Source of the DNA: Thermoleophilaceae bacterium
Lineage (GTDB): Bacteria > Actinomycetota > Thermoleophilia > Solirubrobacterales > Thermoleophilaceae
DNA: 64,000 bases
Direction: 5' to 3'
NCBI GenBank assembly: GCA_030447725.1
Contig: JAUJOQ010000005.1
Span: 150,269-214,268 of the forward strand
The notes beneath the pieces are model-generated. The model worked only from the letters and a program-made list of their open reading frames with translations. It had not been told where the DNA came from and made no database searches. Position numbers and translations under genes: made by a program. The first letter of the stretch is position 1. Each line of letters begins with the position of its first letter. Shown here piece by piece: positions 1 to 8,186 of this stretch.

Positions 1-209
1 GAACGTCCCCTGGCGAGTACGCCGCGAGCTTGATGCCCGCCGGCGGCGGCGTCAGAGAAATACCCAACCTCATGACGCATCAGGTTTCCGGAACTTGGAT
101 AGCTGGCCAGGCTTATATGCGCTTGATCCGAGCGGAGATTTCGTCCAAGACGCTCGCGCCCCGGCTCCCTAGCCTGCTCCTCACTTCCCACCCGCGCCGA
201 GGAGGACAC

Positions 210-590
210 ATGGCTCAGACGCTCTACCCCACCTTCCGCTACCGCGACGCCAAAGCCGCCATCGAGTGGCTCGAGAGGGCGCTCGGCTTCGAGCGCGGCC
301 AGGTGTACGAGGACGACCGCAGGATCGTCCATGCGGAGTTGAGCTTCCGGGGTGCGTGGATCATGCTCGGAGCCGAGGGCGAACCGGGCGAAGGGGATCC
401 GTTTCCCCGAGGCCCCTCGACCACATACATCGCCGTAGACGAGGTCGACTCGCTGCACGACCGCGCCCGGGACGCCGGGGCGGAGATCAGCATGGAGCTG
501 ACAGACCAGGACTATGGCTCGCGAGACTTCGCGGCGCGCGACCCCGAGGGCAACGTGTGGAGCTTCGGCACCTACCGGGTGGACGGCTGA
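210..590 (+). CDS. VOC-family (glyoxalase/bleomycin-resistance-like) protein
   Basis: A 126-residue protein that fits a single vicinal-oxygen-chelate domain of the PhnB/glyoxalase-like kind. The N-terminus (TLYPTFRYRDAKAAIEWLE) is the usual first strand and helix, and the C-terminus carries DPEGNVWSFGTY, the conserved last strand of this family. I chose ATG 210 because GGAGGA lies at 201-206; the open frame extends up to 30 but those ATGs have no ribosome site. Members of the family bind a metal and act on varied small molecules or give drug resistance; the substrate here cannot be read from sequence. It faces trmO with a 3-bp gap between stop codons. Confidence 0.85.
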   Translation: MAQTLYPTFRYRDAKAAIEWLERALGFERGQVYEDDRRIVHAELSFRGAWIMLGAEGEPGEGDPFPRGPSTTYIAVDEVDSLHDRARDAGAEISMELTDQDYGSRDFAARDPEGNVWSFGTYRVDG

Positions 591-593
591 CAG

Positions 594-1097
594 CTAGCGG
601 TCGAGCCCCCGGTCCAGCACCGGCTTCACGTCCACCACGAGTGTGCCGTCGAGGGCCTCCAGGTTGCGCACTCGGACTCTCGTGCCCTCGATCGAGAGAA
701 TCTCGACTCGGTGCAGGCCTATGGGGTTCGGCCGGTCAGGCGAGCGGGTGCTGAACACGCCCTGCTGGGGTCTTGTCCGATCGCCGCGAGGATGCACCCT
801 GAGCACCTCGCGGCTTGCCCGATCCAGCCACGTCAACACGATCACGTCGGTGCCCGGCTGTAGGTCACGGAGACCCTCGCTCACGGACTGCTCGAAGACG
901 AGCCAGGCCTCCGGAGACCCTTCGTCGCCCTGCTTTGGGGCGAGTTCGGGATCGACCAGAGGAGACTCGACCCACCCGATCGGCTGCAGATCGTAGGAGC
1001 GGCTCACGACACGAGTCCACGAGCGCAGCAGCCGCCGAACGACGTCTGCGTAGCCGGCGACCACCCGCTCGAGCGACATCCCTCGCTCGGCTCGCAT
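594..1097 (-). CDS. trmO: tRNA (N6-threonylcarbamoyladenosine37-N6)-methyltransferase TrmO
   Basis: 167 residues of the TsaA/UPF0066 family. TrmO uses S-adenosylmethionine to methylate t6A at position 37 of some threonine tRNAs (known for the E. coli member). The family signature is clear in the C-terminal half: QQGVFSTRSPDRPNPIGLH, followed by VEIL and a short beta barrel (LEALDGTLVVDVKPVLD). About 37 residues precede the core, which begins near YDLQPIGWVESPL; the start could therefore also be the ATG six codons in (1079) behind GAGCGAGGG. Convergent with the VOC gene. Confidence 0.85.
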   Translation of the reverse strand: MRAERGMSLERVVAGYADVVRRLLRSWTRVVSRSYDLQPIGWVESPLVDPELAPKQGDEGSPEAWLVFEQSVSEGLRDLQPGTDVIVLTWLDRASREVLRVHPRGDRTRPQQGVFSTRSPDRPNPIGLHRVEILSIEGTRVRVRNLEALDGTLVVDVKPVLDRGLDR

Positions 1098-1148
1098 GTA
1101 CAGGAACCCCCAGACCGAGGAGGGCTCTGGAGTGACAGACTGCCGGCC

Positions 1149-2051
1149 GTGCCGGTCATCAACAGGCTTGGCCGAAGAGCTCTCTACGGCCTAGCCCAGA
1201 GTCGCCGCTTCCAAGCGCTGGTTCAGCGCAATGAGGTGCTCGAGCGGTCCGCCCATCGCGGCGCCGGGCGCTACCTCGGAGGCCGAACGCTCGAGGAGGC
1301 GCTCGTTTCACTCGTCCGGCTGCATGGCGAGGGCTTCGACACGGGCATCGACTACTTCGGGGAGATGCGCACCGACCCCGCCGACGTCGACGCGGCGACG
1401 CGCCAGTACGTGCGCCTGAACCGCGAGCTCGGGCAGCTCGACGCCGGCGTCAACGTATGGGTCGATCTGACGAACGTGGGCCTCGACATCTCCGACGATC
1501 TCTGCCGGCGCCAGCTTGCCCGGATCGTCGAGACCCTGCCGACCGGCTCGCGCCTGCAGGTTCGCGCACACGACAGCAGCCGCATCGATCGGATCCTCAG
1601 CCTCGTGACCGAGCTCGCCGGTGATGGTGCGCCGGTCATGCCGACGCTGCAGGCGAACCTCCGCGCAAGCCCCGACTACGCGGCGCGCCTGATCGAGGCT
1701 CGGCTTCCCGTCCTGCTCGTGAAGGGCGCCCACCTAGAGCCGGCTGCGATCGCTCACCGCTGGGGAGAGGAGACCGACGTCGCCTTCTTGGGTCTCGCGC
1801 ACCAGCTTCACTCCGGCGGTGTGGAGCTGGCGATCGGGACGCACGATCCCGTAATCCGTGAGGCCCTGCTCGCCGCCCTTCCCGGGATCGGAGTCGAGAT
1901 GCTGCTCGGCGTCCGCACGCAGGACGCTCGCGATCTCCTTCGCCGAGGTCAGAGGGTTCGGCTCTACCTTCCCTTCGGCGACGACTGGCTGCGCTACTGG
2001 CTGCGCCGGCTCGGGGAGGCCCGCGGCGACTGGCCCAGAAACCAGAGCTAG
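1149..2051 (+). CDS. Monofunctional proline dehydrogenase (PRODH), FAD-dependent
   Basis: 300 residues, the usual length of the one-domain proline dehydrogenases that oxidise proline to pyrroline-5-carboxylate with FAD. Diagnostic parts are VKGAHLEP in the barrel (usually VKGAYLEP) and the C-terminal [18 protein letters not shown], the helix-8 motif that binds the substrate carboxylate through its two arginines. Starts at GTG 1149. The partner P5C dehydrogenase is not in the window. The last codon overlaps the convergent rubredoxin stop by 4 bp (CTAG shared by both stop codons). Confidence 0.92.
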   Translation: MPVINRLGRRALYGLAQSRRFQALVQRNEVLERSAHRGAGRYLGGRTLEEALVSLVRLHGEGFDTGIDYFGEMRTDPADVDAATRQYVRLNRELGQLDAGVNVWVDLTNVGLDISDDLCRRQLARIVETLPTGSRLQVRAHDSSRIDRILSLVTELAGDGAPVMPTLQANLRASPDYAARLIEARLPVLLVKGAHLEPAAIAHRWGEETDVAFLGLAHQLHSGGVELAIGTHDPVIREALLAALPGIGVEMLLGVRTQDARDLLRRGQRVRLYLPFGDDWLRYWLRRLGEARGDWPRNQS

Positions 2052-2230
2052 CCCTCGTAGACCTCGAAGTCCTTCTTGCGGGCTCCGCATACCGGGCAGA
2101 ACCAGTCGTCCGGGATGGCCTCGAAGGCTGTGCCGGGAGGAATGCCGCCGTCGGGGTCGCCCATCTCCGGGTCGTAGATGAACCCGCAGGAGACGCAGAT
2201 CCACTGTTGTGCGGTGGCGGTCTCGCTCAT
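2048..2230 (-). CDS. Rubredoxin
   Basis: 60-residue one-iron electron carrier. Two knuckles, CVSCG near residue 12 and CPVCG near residue 45, supply the four cysteines that hold the iron; the spacer with [12 protein letters not shown] and the W before FCPVCG are typical. In soil actinobacteria such rubredoxins serve alkane hydroxylases or peroxide detoxification, but no such partner is next to it. Its stop overlaps that of the proline dehydrogenase on the other strand; its start diverges from the NUDIX gene with 43 bp between. Confidence 0.95.
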   Translation of the reverse strand: MSETATAQQWICVSCGFIYDPEMGDPDGGIPPGTAFEAIPDDWFCPVCGARKKDFEVYEG

Positions 2231-2261
2231 CGAGGCAGGAATCTAGCGCGAGCGCATTCAA

Positions 2262-2267
2262 TACGCT
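2262..2267 (+). promoter_or_regulatory. -10 box of a leaderless promoter for the NUDIX gene
   Basis: TACGCT followed by exactly 6 nt and then ATG 2274. No Shine-Dalgarno sequence is present. The spacing places the transcription start at or next to the start codon, so the mRNA is inferred to be leaderless. Confidence 0.5.
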
Positions 2268-2273
2268 GCCCCC

Positions 2274-2894
2274 ATGCAGGTGGATGCGGACCCGTTTCCT
2301 AGCGAGGAGCTCAACCGAGGCGAGGTCAGCGAGCCCCGCGCTTCGGCGTCGATGATCCTTCTGCGTGACTCGGGCGCCGGTCCGGAGGTGCTGCTCGTAC
2401 AGCGCAATCCCCAGCAGAGTTTCATGGGCGGGGCCTGGGTCTTCCCCGGCGGCGCCACGCACGGCGAGGACCGCGATGAGCGGGCCACCGCCCGTCGCGA
2501 GCTCGAGGAGGAGGCGGGAATCGGCCTGCCCGGCGATGCCGAGCTGGTGCGGTACTCGCGGTGGATCACCCCCGCCGAGGTGAGCAAGCGCTTCGACACC
2601 CACTTCTTCCTGGCCGAGGCCCCGGAGGGTGTAGAAGCGGCGATTGACGGGGCCGAGTGCGTGGATGCTCTCTGGATTCGTCCCGTAGAGGCGCTGGACG
2701 CCGGAGCGCGCGGCGAGCTGATGCTGGTCTTTCCCACGATCAAGCACCTCGAGCAGCTGGCCGAGCACGAGTCGGTGGCCGAAGCCCTGGTCACGGCACG
2801 GGCACGCAAGGTGGCGCCCGTGCAGTCGCGCGTGCTGGTCGAGGGAGGAGTGGCGCAGGTGCTGATGCCCGGTGAGCCCGGCTACGACGCCTGA
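2274..2894 (+). CDS. NUDIX hydrolase, NUDT7/19-like
   Basis: 206 residues. The NUDIX box spans about residues 60-82 (GATHGED...ARRELEEEAGIG) and carries the R-E-x-x-E-E metal-binding core. The preceding QRNPQQSFMGGAWVFPGG is characteristic of the eukaryotic NUDT19/NUDT7-type group, which cleaves CoA and acyl-CoA derivatives, so a CoA-like substrate is a reasonable guess but not shown. ATG 2274 is preceded by a TACGCT box and no ribosome site. The DMT permease starts 24 bp downstream on the same strand and may be co-transcribed. Confidence 0.85.
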   Translation: MQVDADPFPSEELNRGEVSEPRASASMILLRDSGAGPEVLLVQRNPQQSFMGGAWVFPGGATHGEDRDERATARRELEEEAGIGLPGDAELVRYSRWITPAEVSKRFDTHFFLAEAPEGVEAAIDGAECVDALWIRPVEALDAGARGELMLVFPTIKHLEQLAEHESVAEALVTARARKVAPVQSRVLVEGGVAQVLMPGEPGYDA

Positions 2895-2918
2895 GCGCGG
2901 CCCGACCCTCGCTCGCTC

Positions 2919-3821
2919 ATGAGCCTCTCCGTCCAGATCGGCCTGCTGCTCGCGCTCGCCACGGCGTTCACGAGCATCCTCGGCTTCCTCTACAAGCACC
3001 GCGGGGCGGTCGAGTCGCCAGACGTGGATCCGCGCCGGCCGATCAGCAGCTCCTTCGCTCTGTTTCGGTCGCGCTGGTATGTGACCGGAGTCTTGGTGGC
3101 GATGGGCTCGTGGGGGTTCCACGTGGGCGCCCTGGCGCTGGCGCCGATCTCGCTGGTGCAGTCGGTGATCGCCGGGGGGCTCGTGCTGCTCACGGTGGTC
3201 GCCGACCGCCTGTTCGGATTCGACGTCACCCGCCGCGAGTGGGTCGGCGTGGCCCTCACGGCCGCTGGTCTCGCCTTCCTGGCCGCCACCCTCGAGGGCA
3301 CGGCCGAGTCGGCGCACAGCAGCTGGGAGGCCGGCTCGCTCACGGCGTACGTGGGCGCCTGCGCCCTCCTCGGCCTGGGGGCGGCTGCCGCGGCGCGCTC
3401 GACCGCCCACGGCGCGACGATGCTGGCGGCCTCGGCCGGGCTGATCTGGGGCGCTTCGGACGTCTCGATCAAGGCCCTGAGCGACGCCTTGGGCGACGAG
3501 GGCGCGCTCCAGATCCTCTTCCATCCGCTGGCCCTGCTGATCCTGGTCGCCTCTCTCGTGGGCCTGAGCATCTCGGCCCGCAGCCTTCAGGTGGGCAACG
3601 CAGTGCCGGTGATCGCCGTGACCAGCGCGGCCGCCAACGTGTGCACGATCGCGTCGGGGCCGATCGTGTTCGCGGAGCCGTTGCCTGACGACACCCTGGG
3701 CCTCGTGCTCAGGCTCGCCGCCTTCACGCTCGTGATCGTCGCGGCCGCTCTCACCCCGCCTCCGATCCGGTCGGCCGCGGGCGGACCCGACGGGATCGCC
3801 ACGGGGACGGCGACACGGTGA
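2919..3821 (+). CDS. DMT-superfamily permease, paralogue of the 50.4-kb gene
   Basis: 300 residues with about nine hydrophobic helices and two homologous halves, the pattern of the drug/metabolite transporter (EamA/NIPA-like) superfamily. N-terminal helix LLLALATAFTSILGFLYKHR is followed by a conserved PDVDPRRP loop. A second copy of the same family lies at 50414-51283 and shares KHRGA, PDVD, LALAP[IL]SLVQ and SAAANV in order. The transported substrate is unknown. It lies just downstream of the NUDIX gene on the same strand. Confidence 0.8.
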   Translation: MSLSVQIGLLLALATAFTSILGFLYKHRGAVESPDVDPRRPISSSFALFRSRWYVTGVLVAMGSWGFHVGALALAPISLVQSVIAGGLVLLTVVADRLFGFDVTRREWVGVALTAAGLAFLAATLEGTAESAHSSWEAGSLTAYVGACALLGLGAAAAARSTAHGATMLAASAGLIWGASDVSIKALSDALGDEGALQILFHPLALLILVASLVGLSISARSLQVGNAVPVIAVTSAAANVCTIASGPIVFAEPLPDDTLGLVLRLAAFTLVIVAAALTPPPIRSAAGGPDGIATGTATR

Positions 3822-3942
3822 GCGCACGCGACGAAACGCGCGACCGCGTGAGCTGCGCCCCCGGCGAGGACACCGTTCGTGCGGATCGCGCCGACATCTG
3901 CGCGGCTGCGAGACCGTGGTGGACGCCGGCTCTTCCATCAGA

Positions 3943-3948
3943 TAGAAC
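3943..3948 (+). promoter_or_regulatory. -10 box of a leaderless promoter for the epimerase gene
   Basis: TAGAAC, 6 nt, then GTG 3955. The identical hexamer with the same spacing precedes the LigD-polymerase gene at 57074. No ribosome-binding site lies upstream of this start. Confidence 0.45.
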
Positions 3949-3954
3949 CCGCGG

Positions 3955-4977
3955 GTGGCAACAGGAGGCCTGACGGTGGCGGTGACCGGCCCGACCGGCG
4001 ACCTGGGCCTTGCCGTGGTCGACGCGCTCGAGCGCTCGCGCTCGGTCAAGCGCATCGTGGGGATGGCCCGGCGCCCGTTCGATCCGGCCGAGCAGAGGTG
4101 GAAGAAGACCGAGTACCGGGAGGGCGACGTGCAGGACGACCGCAGCGTGCGCGACCTGGTCGAGGGCGCCGACGTCGTGGTTCACCTCGCCTTCGCGATC
4201 CTCACGGCCGGCGACTCCACCCACGACCTCAACGTCGGCGGGTCGCAGCGCGTGTTCGAGGAGGCGGCGAAGGCCGGCGTCCAGCGGCTCTGTTACGCGT
4301 CGAGCGTTGCCGCCTACGGATTTCACGAGGAGAACCCCGACTGGCTCACCGAGGACGTGCCGGCGCGGGGCACTCCGGAGCACTTCTACTCCCAGCAGAA
4401 GGCCGAGGTCGAGAAGGTGTTGGGCGAGGTGCTGCTGCGCCATCAGAGCACCGTGGCCTACGCGTTTCGCCCCTGCATCGTGGCCGGCCCGCGGGCCCAG
4501 ATGCTGCTCGACGAGATCCCCTACATGAAGCTGTCGGAGGCGATGCCGGACGGTGTGCGCTCCTTGCTGTCCTCGATGCCGATCCTCAAGCCGGTGATCC
4601 CGGACCCGGGCACGCGGTTCCAGCTCGTGCACGAGGACGATGTGGCCTCGGCGTTCCTCGCGGGCGTGCAGGGCAAGGGCGCCCCGGGGCCCTACAACCT
4701 CGCCGGTCGCGGGACGGTCACGATGGGCGATCTGGCCGATGCGCTCGACTGGTATTCCGTGCCGATTCCGGAGATCGCCATGAACGTCAGCGCCGAGGCG
4801 GTCTCCAGACTGCCTCTACCCGCGCCGACCTCGTGGATCCACAGCGTGCGCAAGCCGGTGCTGATGAAGACCGACCGCGCCCAGAAGGAGCTGGGCTGGA
4901 GGCCCGAGCACACGACCAAGGCCACGCTGAAGGCGCTGGTGGCCGCCAACCGCGCCGAAGCGCCCGCCGCGCGCTAG
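3955..4977 (+). CDS. NAD-dependent epimerase/dehydratase family protein (extended SDR)
   Basis: 340 residues with a Rossmann fold at the N-terminus (AVTGPTGDLG, the TGxxGxxG nucleotide motif, residues about 9-18) and the catalytic YxxxK as YSQQK near residue 145, preceded by the serine of CYASSVAAYG. The C-terminal half is the substrate-binding lobe. Sugar-nucleotide epimerases and various reductases share this architecture; the substrate is not deducible. GTG 3955 is favoured by the TAGAAC box 6 nt upstream; GTG 3976 is an alternative. Convergent with the Fe-ADH gene. Confidence 0.82.
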   Translation: MATGGLTVAVTGPTGDLGLAVVDALERSRSVKRIVGMARRPFDPAEQRWKKTEYREGDVQDDRSVRDLVEGADVVVHLAFAILTAGDSTHDLNVGGSQRVFEEAAKAGVQRLCYASSVAAYGFHEENPDWLTEDVPARGTPEHFYSQQKAEVEKVLGEVLLRHQSTVAYAFRPCIVAGPRAQMLLDEIPYMKLSEAMPDGVRSLLSSMPILKPVIPDPGTRFQLVHEDDVASAFLAGVQGKGAPGPYNLAGRGTVTMGDLADALDWYSVPIPEIAMNVSAEAVSRLPLPAPTSWIHSVRKPVLMKTDRAQKELGWRPEHTTKATLKALVAANRAEAPAAR

Positions 4978-5001
4978 CCCCGCGCCCATTTTACGCCGTC
5001 G

Positions 5002-6219
5002 CTACATCGCTCGCCTGAAGAGCTCCTCGTAGTCCTGCTCGGTCGGTTCGCGTGGGTTGAGCAGGGTCAGTCCGTCGCCCATCGCCCCCTCGACCAGCAG
5101 CGGAATGCCCACCTCGGGCACGCCTACCTCCGAGAGGCGGCTGGGCAGGCCCAACCGCTCGACCATGCTGGACACGTGAGTGGCCAGGGCGTCGCCCGCC
5201 TCGGCGTCGGAGCCGCCGGTCTCGAGGCCGAACAGCTCGTTGATATCGCGGTAGCGGTCGGCGATGTCCGAGCCACCCTCGGCGTTGAAGCGGATCACGT
5301 GCGGCAAGTTGATCGCGTTGGCCACGCCGTGGGGCACTCCGAACCGCGCGCCGCACGGATGCGACATCGAGTGGGTGGACCCCAGCGAGATGGTGATGGC
5401 CAGTGACGCCGCGATCAGCATCTGGCCGCGGGCGTCGTCGTCCTCGGGCGTCTGGACCGCCCGCTCCAGGTTGTCTCGAATCAGGCGCAGGGCCACCAGC
5501 GAGCGGCCGTCCTGGTGCGGGTTGCACTCCAGCGACACGTAGCCCTCGATCGCGTGCGTCATCGCATCCATCCCGGTCGCGGCGGCTATACGGGGCGGCA
5601 GCGTGCGCGTCGATTCGGGATCGAGTATGGCCAGCCGCGGGAACAGCGGGAAGTCGGCGATCTCGAGCTTGACCTTGCGCTCGGGGTCCTTGACCACCGC
5701 CCCCATCGACACCTCGGAGCCGGTGCCGCAGGTCGTGGGAATGCAGACGAGGGGGGCGATCGGCAGCGGAGCCAGGCTGTCGCCGGCGCGTGGCATCAGA
5801 TAGAAGCCCTCGGACTCGGCCGCCGTGCCGCCGTGGGTGAAGAGAGAGTCGGCGATCTTGGCGGTGTCCATCACCGATCCCCCACCCACCGCCAGGAACG
5901 AATCGGCTCCGGCGGCCTTCGCCTCCTCGCCGCAGCGGTCGCAGACGTCGGTCGAAGAGTCCTGGGGCACGTCGTCGAACACGCCGGCGACCTCCAGGCC
6001 GCCGTCCTCCACGCCGGCCACGACCCGGTCGACGAGACCGGTCTCGCGGATCACCTGGTCGGTGACCACGAACACTCGCCTGGCGCCCTCCTTGGACATC
6101 TCGAAGCCGGTACTGGAGAGCAGGTCCCGGCCGGCGATCACACGGGTCTGATTGACCGACTGGTAGAAATCCTTGAACCCGGATATCTGCCGGACGCCGA
6201 GCTGCGAGCCCGCCTCCAT
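5002..6219 (-). CDS. Iron-containing (group III) alcohol dehydrogenase
   Basis: 405 residues. The N-terminal Rossmann-like part contains GGGSVMDTAK, which binds NAD(P), and the C-terminal helical part contains the metal site: D and H in GMDAMTHAIEGY and the two histidines in the SHPCGARFGVPHG stretch. These enzymes interconvert alcohols and aldehydes. It is the last gene of a minus-strand run WS/DGAT - SCP2 - ADH, its ATG only 5 bp after the SCP2 stop, so a role in fatty-alcohol or aldehyde turnover connected to wax ester is an attractive inference. Confidence 0.9.
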   Translation of the reverse strand: MEAGSQLGVRQISGFKDFYQSVNQTRVIAGRDLLSSTGFEMSKEGARRVFVVTDQVIRETGLVDRVVAGVEDGGLEVAGVFDDVPQDSSTDVCDRCGEEAKAAGADSFLAVGGGSVMDTAKIADSLFTHGGTAAESEGFYLMPRAGDSLAPLPIAPLVCIPTTCGTGSEVSMGAVVKDPERKVKLEIADFPLFPRLAILDPESTRTLPPRIAAATGMDAMTHAIEGYVSLECNPHQDGRSLVALRLIRDNLERAVQTPEDDDARGQMLIAASLAITISLGSTHSMSHPCGARFGVPHGVANAINLPHVIRFNAEGGSDIADRYRDINELFGLETGGSDAEAGDALATHVSSMVERLGLPSRLSEVGVPEVGIPLLVEGAMGDGLTLLNPREPTEQDYEELFRRAM

Positions 6220-6224
6220 GCGGC

Positions 6225-6641
6225 TCAGGCCTCGAGGAGGTCGTTGCGGTCCTTGGCCTCCAGCATCTCGCGGTAGCGCGGAAACACCGGCTTGACCAGC
6301 GGCACGAGCTTGAGGATCTTCGCCACCGGGCCCTTGGCCTTCATCTGCCCACGGGCGAGCGCCACCGTCACGTTCACCTTGCCGAGCCAGAACCTGTGCG
6401 CGGTGTCGGCCTCCATGCTCATCACCACCTCGGGCTCGAGCTCGCTCTCACCCAGGTCGACCTGGCCCTCCTCCCCGTCCAGCATCTTCACGGTGATCTG
6501 CGATTCGGGGTTCGTGTACTGGTACTGGACGATGGTGTTGGCCTTGCGGAACTTCGGCCCCAGGTCGTCGTCCTCCGCGAGGTCAGCGAACAGCTGTCCG
6601 ATGAACTCATAGACCTCGTCCGCGTCCTTGAAGTAGGGCAA
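6225..6641 (-). CDS. SCP2 sterol/lipid-carrier domain protein
   Basis: 138 residues of the SCP-2 sterol-transfer fold: a five-stranded sheet and helices forming a lipid tunnel. Visible hallmarks are VQYQYTNPESQITVKM, DTAHRFWLGKVNVTVALARG and GQMKAKGPVAKILKL, matching the conserved 'G.....KG....' region. Bacterial members bind fatty acyl chains. Start is TTG 6641 behind GAGGAGAGAG. Placed between a wax-ester synthase and an alcohol dehydrogenase on one strand, it may deliver acyl or alcohol substrates. Confidence 0.85.
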   Translation of the reverse strand: MPYFKDADEVYEFIGQLFADLAEDDDLGPKFRKANTIVQYQYTNPESQITVKMLDGEEGQVDLGESELEPEVVMSMEADTAHRFWLGKVNVTVALARGQMKAKGPVAKILKLVPLVKPVFPRYREMLEAKDRNDLLEA

Positions 6642-6685
6642 GTCTCTCTCCTCGTTAGCTGGTACCCCACCCTAGGGGGCGGAGC

Positions 6686-8122
6686 TCAGCCGGAACGTTC
6701 CCGGAGGAGCGCAGGCCGATCGCTTCTGTCCGGTTTGGCCGCGCCGCGCAGTGCGGCGACCTCGTCGATCACCAGGTCGGCGAGCGCCTCGAGGTCGGGC
6801 ATTGCGTCGTAGTCGCCGACCAGCGAAAGGGCCACGGAGCCGTTGTAGCTCATCGCCGCCACCGCCAAGCGCTGCTCGGGCGCGAGGAAGGCGATCGGCA
6901 CCAACTCGAGCATCTCCCGGCCGAGCAGGTACAGCGGAAACTGCGGCCCTGGGACGTTTGTGGTCAGCAAGTTGTACATCCGGGTCGAGAAATGCAGCCG
7001 CGACGCCCGGGCGAAGATCGTGGGTGGCGCAAATTCCTCGAGGCTCGCGATCACCTCCGCGCCGAGGGCCTGCTTGGAGGCCTTCAGGTCCTTCATCGAG
7101 TCCTTGACGAGCCGCATCCGCTCTACCGGGTCATCGGCGAAGGTGGGCAGGCGGCCGATCATGATCGTGATCTGGTTGCCCAGCGAGCCTCCGTCACCGG
7201 CCGCGCGAACCGAGACCGGCACCGCCGAGCGGATCTCCAGACCCTCCGTGCGCACCCCGCGCGATCGCAGCCAGCGGTGCAGCGCCCCCGTCACCACCGC
7301 CAGGAACACGTCGTTCACGGTGCCGCCCAGCGCATTCTTGATCTCCTTCAGCTCGACCAGGGGCACCCGGGCCCAGGTCATCCGGCGGTGCGGGCCGATC
7401 GGCCCGTTGAGCGGGGTCTTGGGCGCCGGGTTGATCCCGGCCCAGGCGACCTCGCCGAGCCCGGCCGCGGCCCCGCGTGCGCGCTCCACCGTTCGGCCGG
7501 GGCTGATCGCTGCGCCAAGAGTGCGGCGTGCCAGGCTCAACGGCGTCGTGGCCAGCTCGCCAACGCCCTTGGCCATCACACCGACGTCGCCGGGCTCCGG
7601 CGACGGACTCCACTCGTGCCCGGGCGGGGGGATGTCAGTCCCCTCGCGCTGGAGATCGAACAAGACAGTGGTCAGATCGGCCCCCGAGACGCCATCGACC
7701 AGGGCGTGGTGGGTCTTGCTGATGATCACGAACTCGTCGCGCTCATAGCCCTCGACCAGCCACAGCTCCCACAGCGGCTTCGACCGGTCGAGGCGCTGGG
7801 AGAAGATCCGGCCGGCAAGCAACCGCAGCTGCTCCACCGAGCCGGGGTCGGGGAGCGCGCTGTGACGCACGTGGTAGCCGATGTTGAAGGTCGGATCATC
7901 GACCCACAGGGGGCGCCCCATCTCGAACCGCGGGAACCACACTTTCTGGCGGTAGCGCGGCACGAGGTGCAGTCGCGACTCCAGGTGCGCGGCGAACTCC
8001 TCCCGGCTGGGCGCCGGACCCTCGAAGATCATCAGTCCGCCTATGTGCATGTGAGAGCCCTCGCGCTCCTGCGCGAGAAACGATGCGTCCACCGAGCTCA
8101 GGCGGTCCATGTGCTTGGCCAT
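6686..8122 (-). CDS. Wax ester synthase / diacylglycerol acyltransferase (WS/DGAT)
   Basis: 478 residues. The acyltransferase motif HHxxxDG appears as HHALVDG at residues 138-144, with the early LSSVDASFLAQE and the ANVPGP-like TTNVPGP further on, all standard for bacterial WS/DGAT (Tgs) enzymes that acylate fatty alcohols or diacylglycerol from acyl-CoA. I chose ATG 8122 because AGGAGGGGGGAG sits directly upstream; the open frame extends 18 codons further. First gene of the run with SCP2 and Fe-ADH; divergent from the MFS gene. Confidence 0.92.
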   Translation of the reverse strand: MAKHMDRLSSVDASFLAQEREGSHMHIGGLMIFEGPAPSREEFAAHLESRLHLVPRYRQKVWFPRFEMGRPLWVDDPTFNIGYHVRHSALPDPGSVEQLRLLAGRIFSQRLDRSKPLWELWLVEGYERDEFVIISKTHHALVDGVSGADLTTVLFDLQREGTDIPPPGHEWSPSPEPGDVGVMAKGVGELATTPLSLARRTLGAAISPGRTVERARGAAAGLGEVAWAGINPAPKTPLNGPIGPHRRMTWARVPLVELKEIKNALGGTVNDVFLAVVTGALHRWLRSRGVRTEGLEIRSAVPVSVRAAGDGGSLGNQITIMIGRLPTFADDPVERMRLVKDSMKDLKASKQALGAEVIASLEEFAPPTIFARASRLHFSTRMYNLLTTNVPGPQFPLYLLGREMLELVPIAFLAPEQRLAVAAMSYNGSVALSLVGDYDAMPDLEALADLVIDEVAALRGAAKPDRSDRPALLRERSG

Positions 8123-8186
8123 CTCTCCCCCCTCCTGCCCAATTGCGAGAGAGAGCCTACTCAGGGCCCCTAGCATCAGCGCAGGC

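Noticed and set aside
1734..4055. 773-codon open frame on the minus strand
   Set aside because: Arginine/histidine/glycine-rich antisense reading across proline dehydrogenase, rubredoxin, NUDIX and DMT genes; no domain, typical of high-GC shadows.
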